Assembly: GCA_016744995.1 (NCBI GenBank)
Contig: JADGDG010000003.1
Location: 248,001 to 312,000 of the forward strand
Direction: 5' to 3'
Origin: Gammaproteobacteria bacterium
GTDB taxonomy: Bacteria > Pseudomonadota > Gammaproteobacteria > GRL18
DNA length: 64,000 nt
The notes under the pieces are model-generated. The model searched no databases. It was given only the letters and a program-made list of their open reading frames with translations, and was not told the origin of the DNA. Below are positions 52,538 through 60,933 of the stretch, in pieces; the stretch's first letter is position 1, and every line of letters starts with the position of its first letter. The translations under genes were made by a program, and so were the position numbers.

Positions 52538-53491
52538 TTAAGGTTTAACCACCGTCAGACCAACACTCAACCAGGACTGCATACCACCTCGATACCACTT
52601 AAGTTTATATGCAGGATAACCCAGTTTAATCAGAGTTTGGATATTGGTTGAAGACTGAGGACACCAGCTGCCATTACAAAACATCACCAGAGTTTTAGCA
52701 TTTCGGAAGTCACGTTTACCATCAGCAATACGCACGCCAAAGTCTTTACTCAGGATATCATCCAGAATTTTTGTCTCTGATGCCACGGCAAATGTGCCCT
52801 GTGTATCCACACTGATCTTATTCCATGGAATACTGACAGAACCTGGGATGGTGCCCTGCTGTACCCATTCAGGTGTTCTCGAATCAACAACCAGAACACC
52901 GTGGTCACCATGACTGGAACGTTTAAGATATTCTAAAACCTCTAATTCACCAATGGTACCCACACCTTTTGCAACAGTAATTGGCTGCACACAAAATGGT
53001 GGACAGGCTCTGGCTGTGTGAGTAAAAACAGATGGTATTCTGGCCTGCTTATCTGTTTCACGGGAAATTGTTACCGTCTTACCATGGTGAACAACATCAA
53101 GTCCTTTTAATGACGGAGTAATATAACCTTTACCAACTACAACCGAGCCGGAAACTCCGCCTGCACTCAGATATGATGGTGTGGTCAGATCTTTCTGAGT
53201 CTGTTGAGAAATGGCCTGTTCATAACCAAAACTTCCCTGACGCTCAGCTTTACGAGCTAACTTAGTGGCTTTATCAAACTGCCCTTCTTTCATAGCAGCT
53301 TTTGCTTTTTTAATGATCTTACCTGTATCTCTCCACTCACCTTGAACCGATGCAGCATGTTGACGAGAGGTTTCAGCTTTATCTATGGCTGCTTGTGCCA
53401 TTGCTTTTTTATCAGCAGAAAAAGCAGGGCTGCTCATTGTTGTACTGATAAGCAAAGCAAAACTTAATAATATTGCGGTCTTTGTATTCAC
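52538..53491 (-). CDS. Periplasmic rhodanese-domain protein of the sox locus
   Basis: I chose GTG at 53491, which has GGAG 6 bp upstream and a clean signal peptide, over a TTG four codons earlier. The ~317-residue mature-plus-signal product has an N-terminal helical region rich in Lys/Ala. The C-terminal rhodanese domain has DSRTPEWVQQGTIPGSVSIPW and the catalytic loop MFCNGSWCPQS (likely Cys272). It probably handles sulfane sulfur near SoxA/SoxX in the periplasm. It is encoded 92 bp downstream of soxA. Confidence 0.85.
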   Translation of the reverse strand: MNTKTAILLSFALLISTTMSSPAFSADKKAMAQAAIDKAETSRQHAASVQGEWRDTGKIIKKAKAAMKEGQFDKATKLARKAERQGSFGYEQAISQQTQKDLTTPSYLSAGGVSGSVVVGKGYITPSLKGLDVVHHGKTVTISRETDKQARIPSVFTHTARACPPFCVQPITVAKGVGTIGELEVLEYLKRSSHGDHGVLVVDSRTPEWVQQGTIPGSVSIPWNKISVDTQGTFAVASETKILDDILSKDFGVRIADGKRDFRNAKTLVMFCNGSWCPQSSTNIQTLIKLGYPAYKLKWYRGGMQSWLSVGLTVVKP

Positions 53492-53583
53492 ATTGTTCTC
53501 CAAATCTTAGGATAAGGAATTCTAAAGAATGAACTCCTGAAGATCTCTTATCCCTAAATATATTTTTATCGTTAACAGGCGGT

Positions 53584-54420
53584 TTACTTACGTGCACCAG
53601 GGCCATTGAGTTCCAAATCATTACTCATATAAGTCAAAAAATATTCCAGATTACGATATTGCTCGCCTTGAGCTTTAAATGGTTTTGCTCTGACTTGTTT
53701 GTTACAACCAGTAAAGCGTCTATGTAAAGTACCCACTGCACCCCATTTAGAGCGATAAACCGGGAAGTGTGTGGTTTGACCTAAGGCAGGACTTAAAATT
53801 TCAGAGCGAATTTGATTTCCGGCATTTTGTATATGGCAGGTTGCACAGGCAAAATTTAACTGACCTCTGCGGGTATAGAAGAATTTTTTACCATCCTCAT
53901 AAGCTGCTAATGCACCAGCATCTCCTTCCGGGATCACAACCTGAGTTTTTTTACCACGTGATTCAGATGATATATAGGAAAGTATATTGTTAATACTGCC
54001 TTTCTTGTATTTTAGTGGTTTTTCACCATTGGCTTTACGACATTGATTAAGCGCTAAAGCCATTGTTATAACCTTGGATTGCTTCTTATCCCAATGTGGA
54101 TACTTTTGTGCAATAGCAGGTCCGTCAGGAAAACAATCTTTATAGGTTTTTCCATTAGCAAATGGTTTTTCCCACATCTCCTGCCCGTCATCAACGGCAA
54201 TTTCATAAGGAGGAAATTCTTCAATAGCTTCCCAACTTTCTCTGCCTACCTTGTCATATGCATAAGCACCATTTGCAAATTCTGCTTTTTCAACACCAGG
54301 AAATCGTGTTTCAAAGTATTTTGACATTGCTTTTTTATCATCTTCTGGTGTGGCATAAGCACTTGATATTGCAGTGCTTACTATACCTGTCAGAATTAAT
54401 TTAATTATTAATTTGTTCAT
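53584..54420 (-). CDS. soxA: SoxA, heme subunit of the SoxAX cytochrome
   Basis: The 278-residue protein has a signal peptide (about 1-23), one heme site CATCH (192-196), and the SoxA heme-ligand cysteine Cys239 in RRFTGCNKQVR. The Cys pair C96 and C127 replaces an N-terminal heme. It is therefore a monoheme SoxA. With SoxX it joins thiosulfate to the carrier SoxYZ. soxX lies 71 bp upstream on the same strand. Confidence 0.95.
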   Translation of the reverse strand: MNKLIIKLILTGIVSTAISSAYATPEDDKKAMSKYFETRFPGVEKAEFANGAYAYDKVGRESWEAIEEFPPYEIAVDDGQEMWEKPFANGKTYKDCFPDGPAIAQKYPHWDKKQSKVITMALALNQCRKANGEKPLKYKKGSINNILSYISSESRGKKTQVVIPEGDAGALAAYEDGKKFFYTRRGQLNFACATCHIQNAGNQIRSEILSPALGQTTHFPVYRSKWGAVGTLHRRFTGCNKQVRAKPFKAQGEQYRNLEYFLTYMSNDLELNGPGARK

Positions 54421-54491
54421 TTTTTGACCACTATATTTAAAATAAAAAGTTTAAAAAATAAAGTAAAAAATCGTTAGAAATTTATATGCAC

Positions 54492-54863
54492 TTAAAGTGA
54501 ATAAATATAATCAACTACTTTATCTAACTCAGTTCCAGTCAGAATTTCATGGCGGCCAAATAAAGGCATAGCCGTTTCTGGATTTTTCTGTGAAGCATCC
54601 GATATTTGATCTTTTAAAGTCTGCTTATCTGGAAACCGTGATTTCATTGCAACGAGTGGTGGTGCGATATTACCGGGACTTGCGCCACCAATAATCATAT
54701 GACAGGCCAGACAGTTTCCTTTAGGACGAGAAAAAGCAATCTCTTTACCTTCCTTTATATTTTTACTTCCGGATTCTGCTGCCATTGAAGCTGACATCGA
54801 TAGTGATGTGGCAATAAAAGCAGTACCCACAATACCAAGCAGCCCTTTACTTTTTACATTCAT
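54492..54863 (-). CDS. soxX: SoxX, small cytochrome subunit of SoxAX
   Basis: Starting at ATG 54863 (after a CTGGGGGGAAAA sequence), the 123-residue protein has a signal peptide (ending MSASMAA). Its heme site is CLACH (51-55), and it has the typical SoxX motif GGASPGNIAPPL. The methionine ligand lies in PETAMPLFG. It precedes soxA and likely shares one transcript with soxA and the rhodanese gene. The 268-bp gap upstream (54864-55131) contains a modest TTGACT -35-like element but no convincing promoter. Confidence 0.94.
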   Translation of the reverse strand: MNVKSKGLLGIVGTAFIATSLSMSASMAAESGSKNIKEGKEIAFSRPKGNCLACHMIIGGASPGNIAPPLVAMKSRFPDKQTLKDQISDASQKNPETAMPLFGRHEILTGTELDKVVDYIYSL

Positions 54864-55131
54864 TATTTTTCCCCCCAGGGGTCTTTTATTGTTGTGATTA
54901 TTATTATTTAAAACTGGAAAAGACTCGAACAATCAATTAAAAGGAGCATCTGTAACGATGGGCTGAACGAGTCAAGTGCTTATTATGGCAAGATAGGTGA
55001 AAAGTAAAATTAGAAGATGTAATAATTTATATGGTGGTTTTCCTTAAGACAGGCCAAAGATATTCATTTTATTCTTTTACTAAAGCCAGGCTGGATGGGA
55101 CACTCACCCTCCCAGTAATGAAAGAGTGTTA

Positions 55132-55746
55132 TTAATCAATAAGTTTTAACAAAAGTGCCATCCGCATTAAATCCGAGAGCGTTTTAGCCGCCATTTTTTC
55201 CATTACTTTTGAGCGATGAGCTTCCACAGTGGATTGACTGATATTCATTTCAGAAGCAATAATCTTATTTCGCTTACCTTCTATGACACTTAACAAAACC
55301 TCTTTTTCCCTCGGAGTCAATTCATTATAATGATTTTCTATCTCCTCCAGACGTGATGATTCACCTCTTTGTTTAGCATCTTGTTCTATAGCCCGATGAA
55401 CTGTATCCAGCATCGACTGATTATTAAAAGGTTTTTCAATAAAGTCAATGGCACCGGCTGTCACCGCTCTTACGGCCATAGGTACATCGCCATGCCCGGT
55501 AATAATAATAATCGGTGGGTGTATTTTTTCTGCACTTAATCTAGCCTGCAGATCCAGTCCACTAATGCCGGGCATACGGACATCCAGAATAAGACAGCCT
55601 GGTTTTGAGTCATCAAATTGATCCAGATATTCCTGACCTGATGAAAAGCTTTCCGATCTTAAGCCCACAGATTCCATTAATAATGTCAGAGCACTACGAA
55701 CCTGCTCATCATCATCCACAATAAAAACACCTGATTCTTTATTCAT
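55132..55746 (-). CDS. LuxR-type response regulator (FixJ/TtrR-like)
   Basis: The 204-residue protein has a receiver domain with D55 (LILDVRMPGISG), acidic residues near its start (VDDDEQ) and the switch Lys (IEKPF). A LuxR-type helix-turn-helix follows at about 135-195 (LTPREKEVLLSVIEGKRNK, QSTVEAHRSKVMEKM). It overlaps the histidine kinase gene by 8 bp. Its place between soxX and soxB suggests control of the sox genes. Confidence 0.92.
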   Translation of the reverse strand: MNKESGVFIVDDDEQVRSALTLLMESVGLRSESFSSGQEYLDQFDDSKPGCLILDVRMPGISGLDLQARLSAEKIHPPIIIITGHGDVPMAVRAVTAGAIDFIEKPFNNQSMLDTVHRAIEQDAKQRGESSRLEEIENHYNELTPREKEVLLSVIEGKRNKIIASEMNISQSTVEAHRSKVMEKMAAKTLSDLMRMALLLKLID

Positions 55747-57901
55747 TTATCCTATCCCCCTCACTCGCTACAGGTAAAGCAAAACGAAATACAGTACCGT
55801 CACTATTATCAGAATGCAAATACAATTTGCCATGGTGTGACTCAATAATTCCCTGGCTAATAGAAAGCCCTAATCCAAGACCATTATTTTTGCTGGTAAT
55901 AAAAGGATCAAATAAGCCGTCTTTAACTTTTTCATCAATGCCCGGCCCATTATCCTCAACCGTCACCACCACAGCATTTCCTCCGGCAACTTCAGTTTTA
56001 ATCACCAGTAAACGATTATCCTTATCCATCACCTGCAGTGCATCAATTGCATTTTTCAATAAATTCAACAAAACCTGTTCGATCTGTATGGGCTGAACAC
56101 GAACTTTATACAGATTTTCATCCATTTCACGAATTATTTTAACATTCGATTTTCGAGCTTCAGGTTCAATAAATAATAATACTTCCCTAATTAAATCATT
56201 AATATTAGTTATTGAACGCTCCGGCTGCTCTTTACGTACAAACTGGCGTAATTGTTTAATTATTTCACCAGAGTGTTGAGCCTGTAAACCAATTATTTCC
56301 AGTATATCCAGAAGTTTATCTTTAGCAATGCCGCCACTTTCAAGCATCTGAATACAGGCAAAAGAATTCGTGGCAATTGCGGTCAGCGGCTGATTGAGTT
56401 CATGGGCAATTCCAGAAGCCATTTCACCCATCGTATTTAAACGAGCCATATGAGCAATTTGTTTTTGGTGCTGACGGTTTTCTTCATCAGCTTTTTTACG
56501 TTCACTGATATCCCTGAAAACAACCACACTGCCAACTACATCACCCTTATGATCAAGCATGGGAGTACTACTGTATTCAACCGGAAAACTACTGCCGTCT
56601 TTTTTCCAGAAAATATCATCATCAATATATCTTGGCTTCATATCCTTAAAGGTTAAATGCACAGGACAGTCTTCTAATTTATGTTGAGTGCCATCAGAAT
56701 GAGTATGATGTAATAAATAATGCTGGTTAGTGTTTCGAAAATCATTCATATCCCAGTCTGTAATTTCTCTCATTGAGCGATTCATAAAGACACAATGTCC
56801 CTCTGTATTAAGGCCATAAATACCATCACATACGGAGTTGAGGATTAAATCGTGCTGATATTCTAAAGAACGCTTGGATTTTTTTAACTGGGCATTCAGC
56901 CGGACAATCCAGGTACTCATAATAGTCAGTATGAACAAAGAAGTCAGTACCAGCGCAATGACTTTCCAATACCGCTCAATTGCATCCAGCAGAGTAAAAC
57001 GCCCATATTTTTCATAAGGTGCCAGACTAAGCTCTTTAAACAGTTCATGGACCTGCTGATAATCCAGGGGCACCGTCCAGCCATGTTGATTACTTCCTGA
57101 AGCAGAACTCTTCCTCATTTTAAGCAGCGCAACAGCCACTTTCTGTGCCAGCTGATTTGAGGTATGTTTGAGTTTGCTAAAGGGCCATTCAGGGTACAGC
57201 GAAGTACTGTGAATATAGGGAAAGCCATCATAAATAACCGGAGAAATAATTTTAAATTCATCAAGGCTAATGCCGCCTTCTGCAGCCATCTTTTCTAAAA
57301 TGCCACTGCGAACCATACCAACATCCGCAAAACCATTTTCAACAGCCATAACCACCTTATCATGTGTCCCGGAAAATGAAATGGAGGAAAAATCTTTATA
57401 AGGACTGAGGCCTTCTTTTTTCATCAAGCCCCATTGCATCTGGAATCCGCCAAGAGAGGTTTCATCCACTGCAGCCAGTTTCTTACCTCTTAAATTACCT
57501 AACTCCCTTATATCATTGCGTATTTTACGAGTAAAAATAACTCCGGCAAAAACATTAAGAGGGATGTCGCCCATATGATTATTCAGTGTCACAATCCGTG
57601 ATACTCGATAGCGAACTTCCATATTGACGTAAATACCAGAATTTACCAATAAGAAATCAACACGGGCCTGGCTCACCGCCAGATCGATTTCATCAAAATC
57701 AAGGGGGATTATTTCAAAACGGTAGGAATCCAGAGTATTTGACAGATACTCTGCGGTTGGTGACCAGGTTTCTCTGGTGACCTGATCACCACGATGGCTG
57801 AGAATACCAATGCGGATCAATTCATCATTATCACTGGCCAGCAAAGTCTGAGGCACAATACAGATGATAAGAGCATAGATAAAAAACAATAAAAACCGCA
57901 T
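55739..57901 (-). CDS. TtrS-like hybrid sensor kinase (PhnD-like periplasmic domain, PAS, HisKA, HATPase)
   Basis: The ATG at 57901 is preferred to a TTG at 57913. The ~720-residue protein has a signal/anchor, then a periplasmic PhnD-like substrate-binding domain (about 28-290) and a transmembrane helix (about 314-336). A PAS domain (about 350-470), a HisKA domain with His500 (GIAHELNQPL) and an HATPase domain (NLLKNAIDA, DNGPGID, GLGLGLSISQG) follow. This layout matches TtrS, which senses tetrathionate. Here it lies among sox genes with no ttrABC, so an inorganic sulfur species is the likely ligand. Confidence 0.93.
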   Translation of the reverse strand: MRFLLFFIYALIICIVPQTLLASDNDELIRIGILSHRGDQVTRETWSPTAEYLSNTLDSYRFEIIPLDFDEIDLAVSQARVDFLLVNSGIYVNMEVRYRVSRIVTLNNHMGDIPLNVFAGVIFTRKIRNDIRELGNLRGKKLAAVDETSLGGFQMQWGLMKKEGLSPYKDFSSISFSGTHDKVVMAVENGFADVGMVRSGILEKMAAEGGISLDEFKIISPVIYDGFPYIHSTSLYPEWPFSKLKHTSNQLAQKVAVALLKMRKSSASGSNQHGWTVPLDYQQVHELFKELSLAPYEKYGRFTLLDAIERYWKVIALVLTSLFILTIMSTWIVRLNAQLKKSKRSLEYQHDLILNSVCDGIYGLNTEGHCVFMNRSMREITDWDMNDFRNTNQHYLLHHTHSDGTQHKLEDCPVHLTFKDMKPRYIDDDIFWKKDGSSFPVEYSSTPMLDHKGDVVGSVVVFRDISERKKADEENRQHQKQIAHMARLNTMGEMASGIAHELNQPLTAIATNSFACIQMLESGGIAKDKLLDILEIIGLQAQHSGEIIKQLRQFVRKEQPERSITNINDLIREVLLFIEPEARKSNVKIIREMDENLYKVRVQPIQIEQVLLNLLKNAIDALQVMDKDNRLLVIKTEVAGGNAVVVTVEDNGPGIDEKVKDGLFDPFITSKNNGLGLGLSISQGIIESHHGKLYLHSDNSDGTVFRFALPVASEGDRINE

Positions 57902-58098
57902 AGTTATAATCAATTTAGAGTCATCTTTATTTTATTCTCGAGGAAACACCTTTAAATACACTAAGGAAAACCATAATATTCCATCCTGTTTTTGTCCATA
58001 TTTTTTACTTTCTACTTATTGAATAATATAGGGTAATTATTAATGAATCAATTGCCAGGGGCATGTCCTGGAATAAAATATTAAAAGAGGGTGAGCCA

Positions 58099-60012
58099 AT
58101 GACTGTTTCAAGACGTAATTTTGTCAAAATAATGGGGATAGCCGGTACAGCAACGACCGTACCTGCGCTTTTTCCAGTCTCAGCAATGAGCCAATCCAGT
58201 AAAGCCAGCCCCAATGATTTCTATAGTGTTCCGATGAAAGGTAATGCTCGCATATTGCATATTACCGATGTTCATGGTCAGTTAAATCCAGTTTATTTTC
58301 GTGAGCCTAATGTCAATCTTGGTGTGGGCGATGCTTATGGCCGCCCTCCTCATGTTGTCGGTAAAAAATTACTCAAGCATATGGGACTGAAACAAAACTC
58401 TCCTGAAGCCTACGCCTACACTTATTTAAATTTTGAAAATGTGGCTAAAATTTATGGTAAAACAGGTGGCTTTGCTCATATAAAAACCCTATTAGAACGC
58501 CTGCGTAAACAAGCAGGCGGCAAACAAAATACTCTCACCATTGATGGTGGTGATTTATGGCAGGGTTCCGGTACAGCTTTATGGACTCGCGGAGTCGATA
58601 TGGTGGAGGCCTCTAACATAATGGGCCTGGATGTTATGGTAGGCCATTGGGAATTCACTTATAAAGAAGAAGAAGTGCTAAGTAATGTCGCCCTGTTCAA
58701 AGGTGACTTTATTGGTCAAAACGTCCGGGTTAAAGAAGATGCCCTGTTTGGTGATGAATACTCAACCATGGTGGAGCGCTTTGATGGCAGCGGCCTCTAT
58801 GACGAAGACTCCGCTCATGCATTTCGCCCTTATGTGATCAAAGAAATTAATGGCGCCCGCATCTGTATTATTGGTCAGGCCTTCCCTCGTACAGGTAATG
58901 CCAATCCACAGGAATTTTTCCCGGACTGGTCATTTGGCTTACGTGAAGATGACATGATTTCACTAGTCAATGACATACAGGCCAATGAAAAGCCAGATGC
59001 CATTGTATTGCTGTCACATAATGGTATGGATGTTGATATCAAAATGGCACAAAACGTACCTGGACTGAATGCTGTGTTTGGCGGCCATACTCATGATGGC
59101 ATGCCAAAACCTGTTGAAGTTAAAAACGTCTCCGGCGGCACCTGCCTGGTTACCAATGCCGGTTCTAACGGCAAATATGTCGGCGTGATGGATTTTGATA
59201 TTCAGGATGGGAAAATCAAATCTATGAATTATCAGATGCTGCCCATTATTACTGACTGGCTGCCGGCTGATAAAGAAATGGCGGCTTATATCCAGCAGAT
59301 GCGCCAAACCAAATATTCCGACAAAATTATTGAAAGTCGTGCCAGCAAGTTTTTTTACAATAAAGACCGTGTCGGCAAAACCTATGAACAGATCCTCAGT
59401 GAAAAATTAGCCATTGCCGATCGTTTACTCTATCGCAGAGGCAATTTTATGGGCACCTGGGATCAAATACTCTGCAATGCATTAAGACATGAATACAAAG
59501 CTGACATTGCCATGTCAGCTGGTGTCCGCTGGGGTACCAGCACTCTGGAAGGCGACTGGATAACCATGGAAGATGTAATGACACAATGTGCCATTACTTA
59601 TGGTGAAACCTATGTTGCAGAAATGACCGGCCATGATTTATTGCGAATTCTTGAAGGCGTGGCTGATAACTTATTTGATCCTGATCCCTACCTGCAATCA
59701 GGTGGTGACATGGTACGCGTGGGCGGAATGGATTATACCATTGATCCGAAAAAACCCATTTACGAGCGTATTACTGAAGCCCGCCTTGATAATGGGCATT
59801 TAATTGAACCTGATGAAATCTATATGGTCGCCGGCTGGGCTTCCGTTAACCGTACACCTGAAGGACGTCTGATGTGGGATGTGGTTCATGATTACATTGT
59901 CAACCAGCGCGGTAAGGATAATATCTTACATCTGCCTAAAATCAACCACCCTAAATTAATCGGTGTGAGTGAAAACCCGGGCATTGCAGATTATCCTGGT
60001 AACCTGGGCTAA
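58099..60012 (+). CDS. soxB: SoxB thiosulfohydrolase
   Basis: The ATG at 58099 has AGAGGGTGAG upstream and begins a twin-arginine signal (SRRNFVKIMGIAG); a start at 58063 is less likely. The ~637-residue 5'-nucleotidase-family protein has metal motifs ITDVHGQ, DGGDLWQGSGT, VGHWEFTY, LLSHNGMD and FGGHTHDGMPKP. It cleaves sulfate from SoxY-bound thiosulfate in the periplasm. It is divergent from the TtrS-like kinase gene across a 197-bp region that may hold sites for both genes. Confidence 0.96.
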   Translation: MTVSRRNFVKIMGIAGTATTVPALFPVSAMSQSSKASPNDFYSVPMKGNARILHITDVHGQLNPVYFREPNVNLGVGDAYGRPPHVVGKKLLKHMGLKQNSPEAYAYTYLNFENVAKIYGKTGGFAHIKTLLERLRKQAGGKQNTLTIDGGDLWQGSGTALWTRGVDMVEASNIMGLDVMVGHWEFTYKEEEVLSNVALFKGDFIGQNVRVKEDALFGDEYSTMVERFDGSGLYDEDSAHAFRPYVIKEINGARICIIGQAFPRTGNANPQEFFPDWSFGLREDDMISLVNDIQANEKPDAIVLLSHNGMDVDIKMAQNVPGLNAVFGGHTHDGMPKPVEVKNVSGGTCLVTNAGSNGKYVGVMDFDIQDGKIKSMNYQMLPIITDWLPADKEMAAYIQQMRQTKYSDKIIESRASKFFYNKDRVGKTYEQILSEKLAIADRLLYRRGNFMGTWDQILCNALRHEYKADIAMSAGVRWGTSTLEGDWITMEDVMTQCAITYGETYVAEMTGHDLLRILEGVADNLFDPDPYLQSGGDMVRVGGMDYTIDPKKPIYERITEARLDNGHLIEPDEIYMVAGWASVNRTPEGRLMWDVVHDYIVNQRGKDNILHLPKINHPKLIGVSENPGIADYPGNLG

Positions 60013-60072
60013 ATAATAATTTCCCTAAATGCTATCTCTGGGGTACCGTCCCCGGGATATCTTCTATAATCA

Positions 60073-60135
60073 GAACAGGCCATGTATTATTTCATTCAGA
60101 CTGCGGCAAATCATGAAATAATACATAGCCTGTTC
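60073..60135. repeat. Hairpin element E3 after soxB
   Basis: A 23-bp stem with one G-U (60073-60095 with 60113-60135) encloses a 17-nt loop TCAGACTGCGGCAAATC. The loop equals that of E1 at all but one aligned position, although the stem sequence is different. It lies 61 bp after the soxB stop and 19 bp beyond the stop of the convergent gene. A small GGGG/CCCC hairpin precedes it at 60040-60053. Confidence 0.9.
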
Positions 60136-60154
60136 ATAGATTCAGTGCCCCCGG

Positions 60155-60766
60155 CTATTTCTCTTGTTTTTCAGCCTCATCTGGCTGTGTTTTATCCCAG
60201 ACACGAGATGATTCAGCTTTCGCTTTTTCCCATTGCTGATAAGAATAATCTTTTGTATTATTCCAGCCCTCATGAGAATCTGCTTTAGCATCCATCCAGA
60301 TTTTGTGTGTCTTTTCTTTAGCTGCCATCCAGTAAGAATGAGATTTTTCTTTGGCATCAAGCCAGGTTTGCTCATCGGTCACACCATCCCAGGCTTCACT
60401 GGACTGACGTTTTGCATCACTCCATATTTCATCCGATTTAATTTTTGCTGTTTCCCAGGTCTCTCTGGAAGTTGTACTGGTGCCGTTCCAGGCTTCTCTT
60501 GAATTCTTCTGCGCACCATCCCAGACATTATTGGTCGTTGATTTAGTACTATCCCAGGCTTCGCCTGACGCCTGCGTGGTTTTATCCCAGATTTCGCCTG
60601 ATGCTTTTTTGGTGGCCTCCCAGGTCTCAGTGGAGGCCTCTTTTGTCGCATCCCAGGTTTCACCCGACTTTTGCTTCACTTTATCCCAGCCAGACTGATC
60701 TGCAACAACTGCAGTTGACAAAAATAAACTGCTTAGAAGTAAACCCATAACTAATTGCTTATTCAT
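60155..60766 (-). CDS. Exported protein of Trp-containing 11-residue repeats (LEA-like), unknown function
   Basis: Starting at ATG 60766, the 203-residue product has a signal peptide (MNKQLVMGLLLSSLFLSTAVVA). Sixteen tryptophans follow, spaced exactly 11 residues apart except one 9-residue gap, with the unit W-[DE]-x-[TA]-K-x-x-S-x-E-x. Such hendecads form amphipathic helices as in group 3 LEA and apolipoprotein-like proteins, here with Trp on one face. It may bind membranes or protect the envelope. No family is assigned. It is convergent with soxB. Confidence 0.75.
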   Translation of the reverse strand: MNKQLVMGLLLSSLFLSTAVVADQSGWDKVKQKSGETWDATKEASTETWEATKKASGEIWDKTTQASGEAWDSTKSTTNNVWDGAQKNSREAWNGTSTTSRETWETAKIKSDEIWSDAKRQSSEAWDGVTDEQTWLDAKEKSHSYWMAAKEKTHKIWMDAKADSHEGWNNTKDYSYQQWEKAKAESSRVWDKTQPDEAEKQEK

Positions 60767-60933
60767 AATGACTTGCTCTCTCAGTTTTTGATAATTACTC
60801 AGGATTATAAGTGACAATCATTTCAATTTCACCTTAACTCATACTTGTTCATACGTATTTTTGTGAAGCTCTGTTGGTGAAGCCCTATAATGGACTATAA
60901 TGATGGTATTCTTATTAAATAGTGGATTAATCA

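Noticed and set aside
55132-57901. Functional tetrathionate respiration locus
   Set aside because: Only the regulator-like pair is present; no ttrA, ttrB or ttrC genes are in the window.
57902-58098. AATAAT/ATTATT dyad (58022-58041) as a specific operator for the sox regulator
   Set aside because: It is a short AT-only palindrome in AT-rich DNA, with no matching copy found before soxX.
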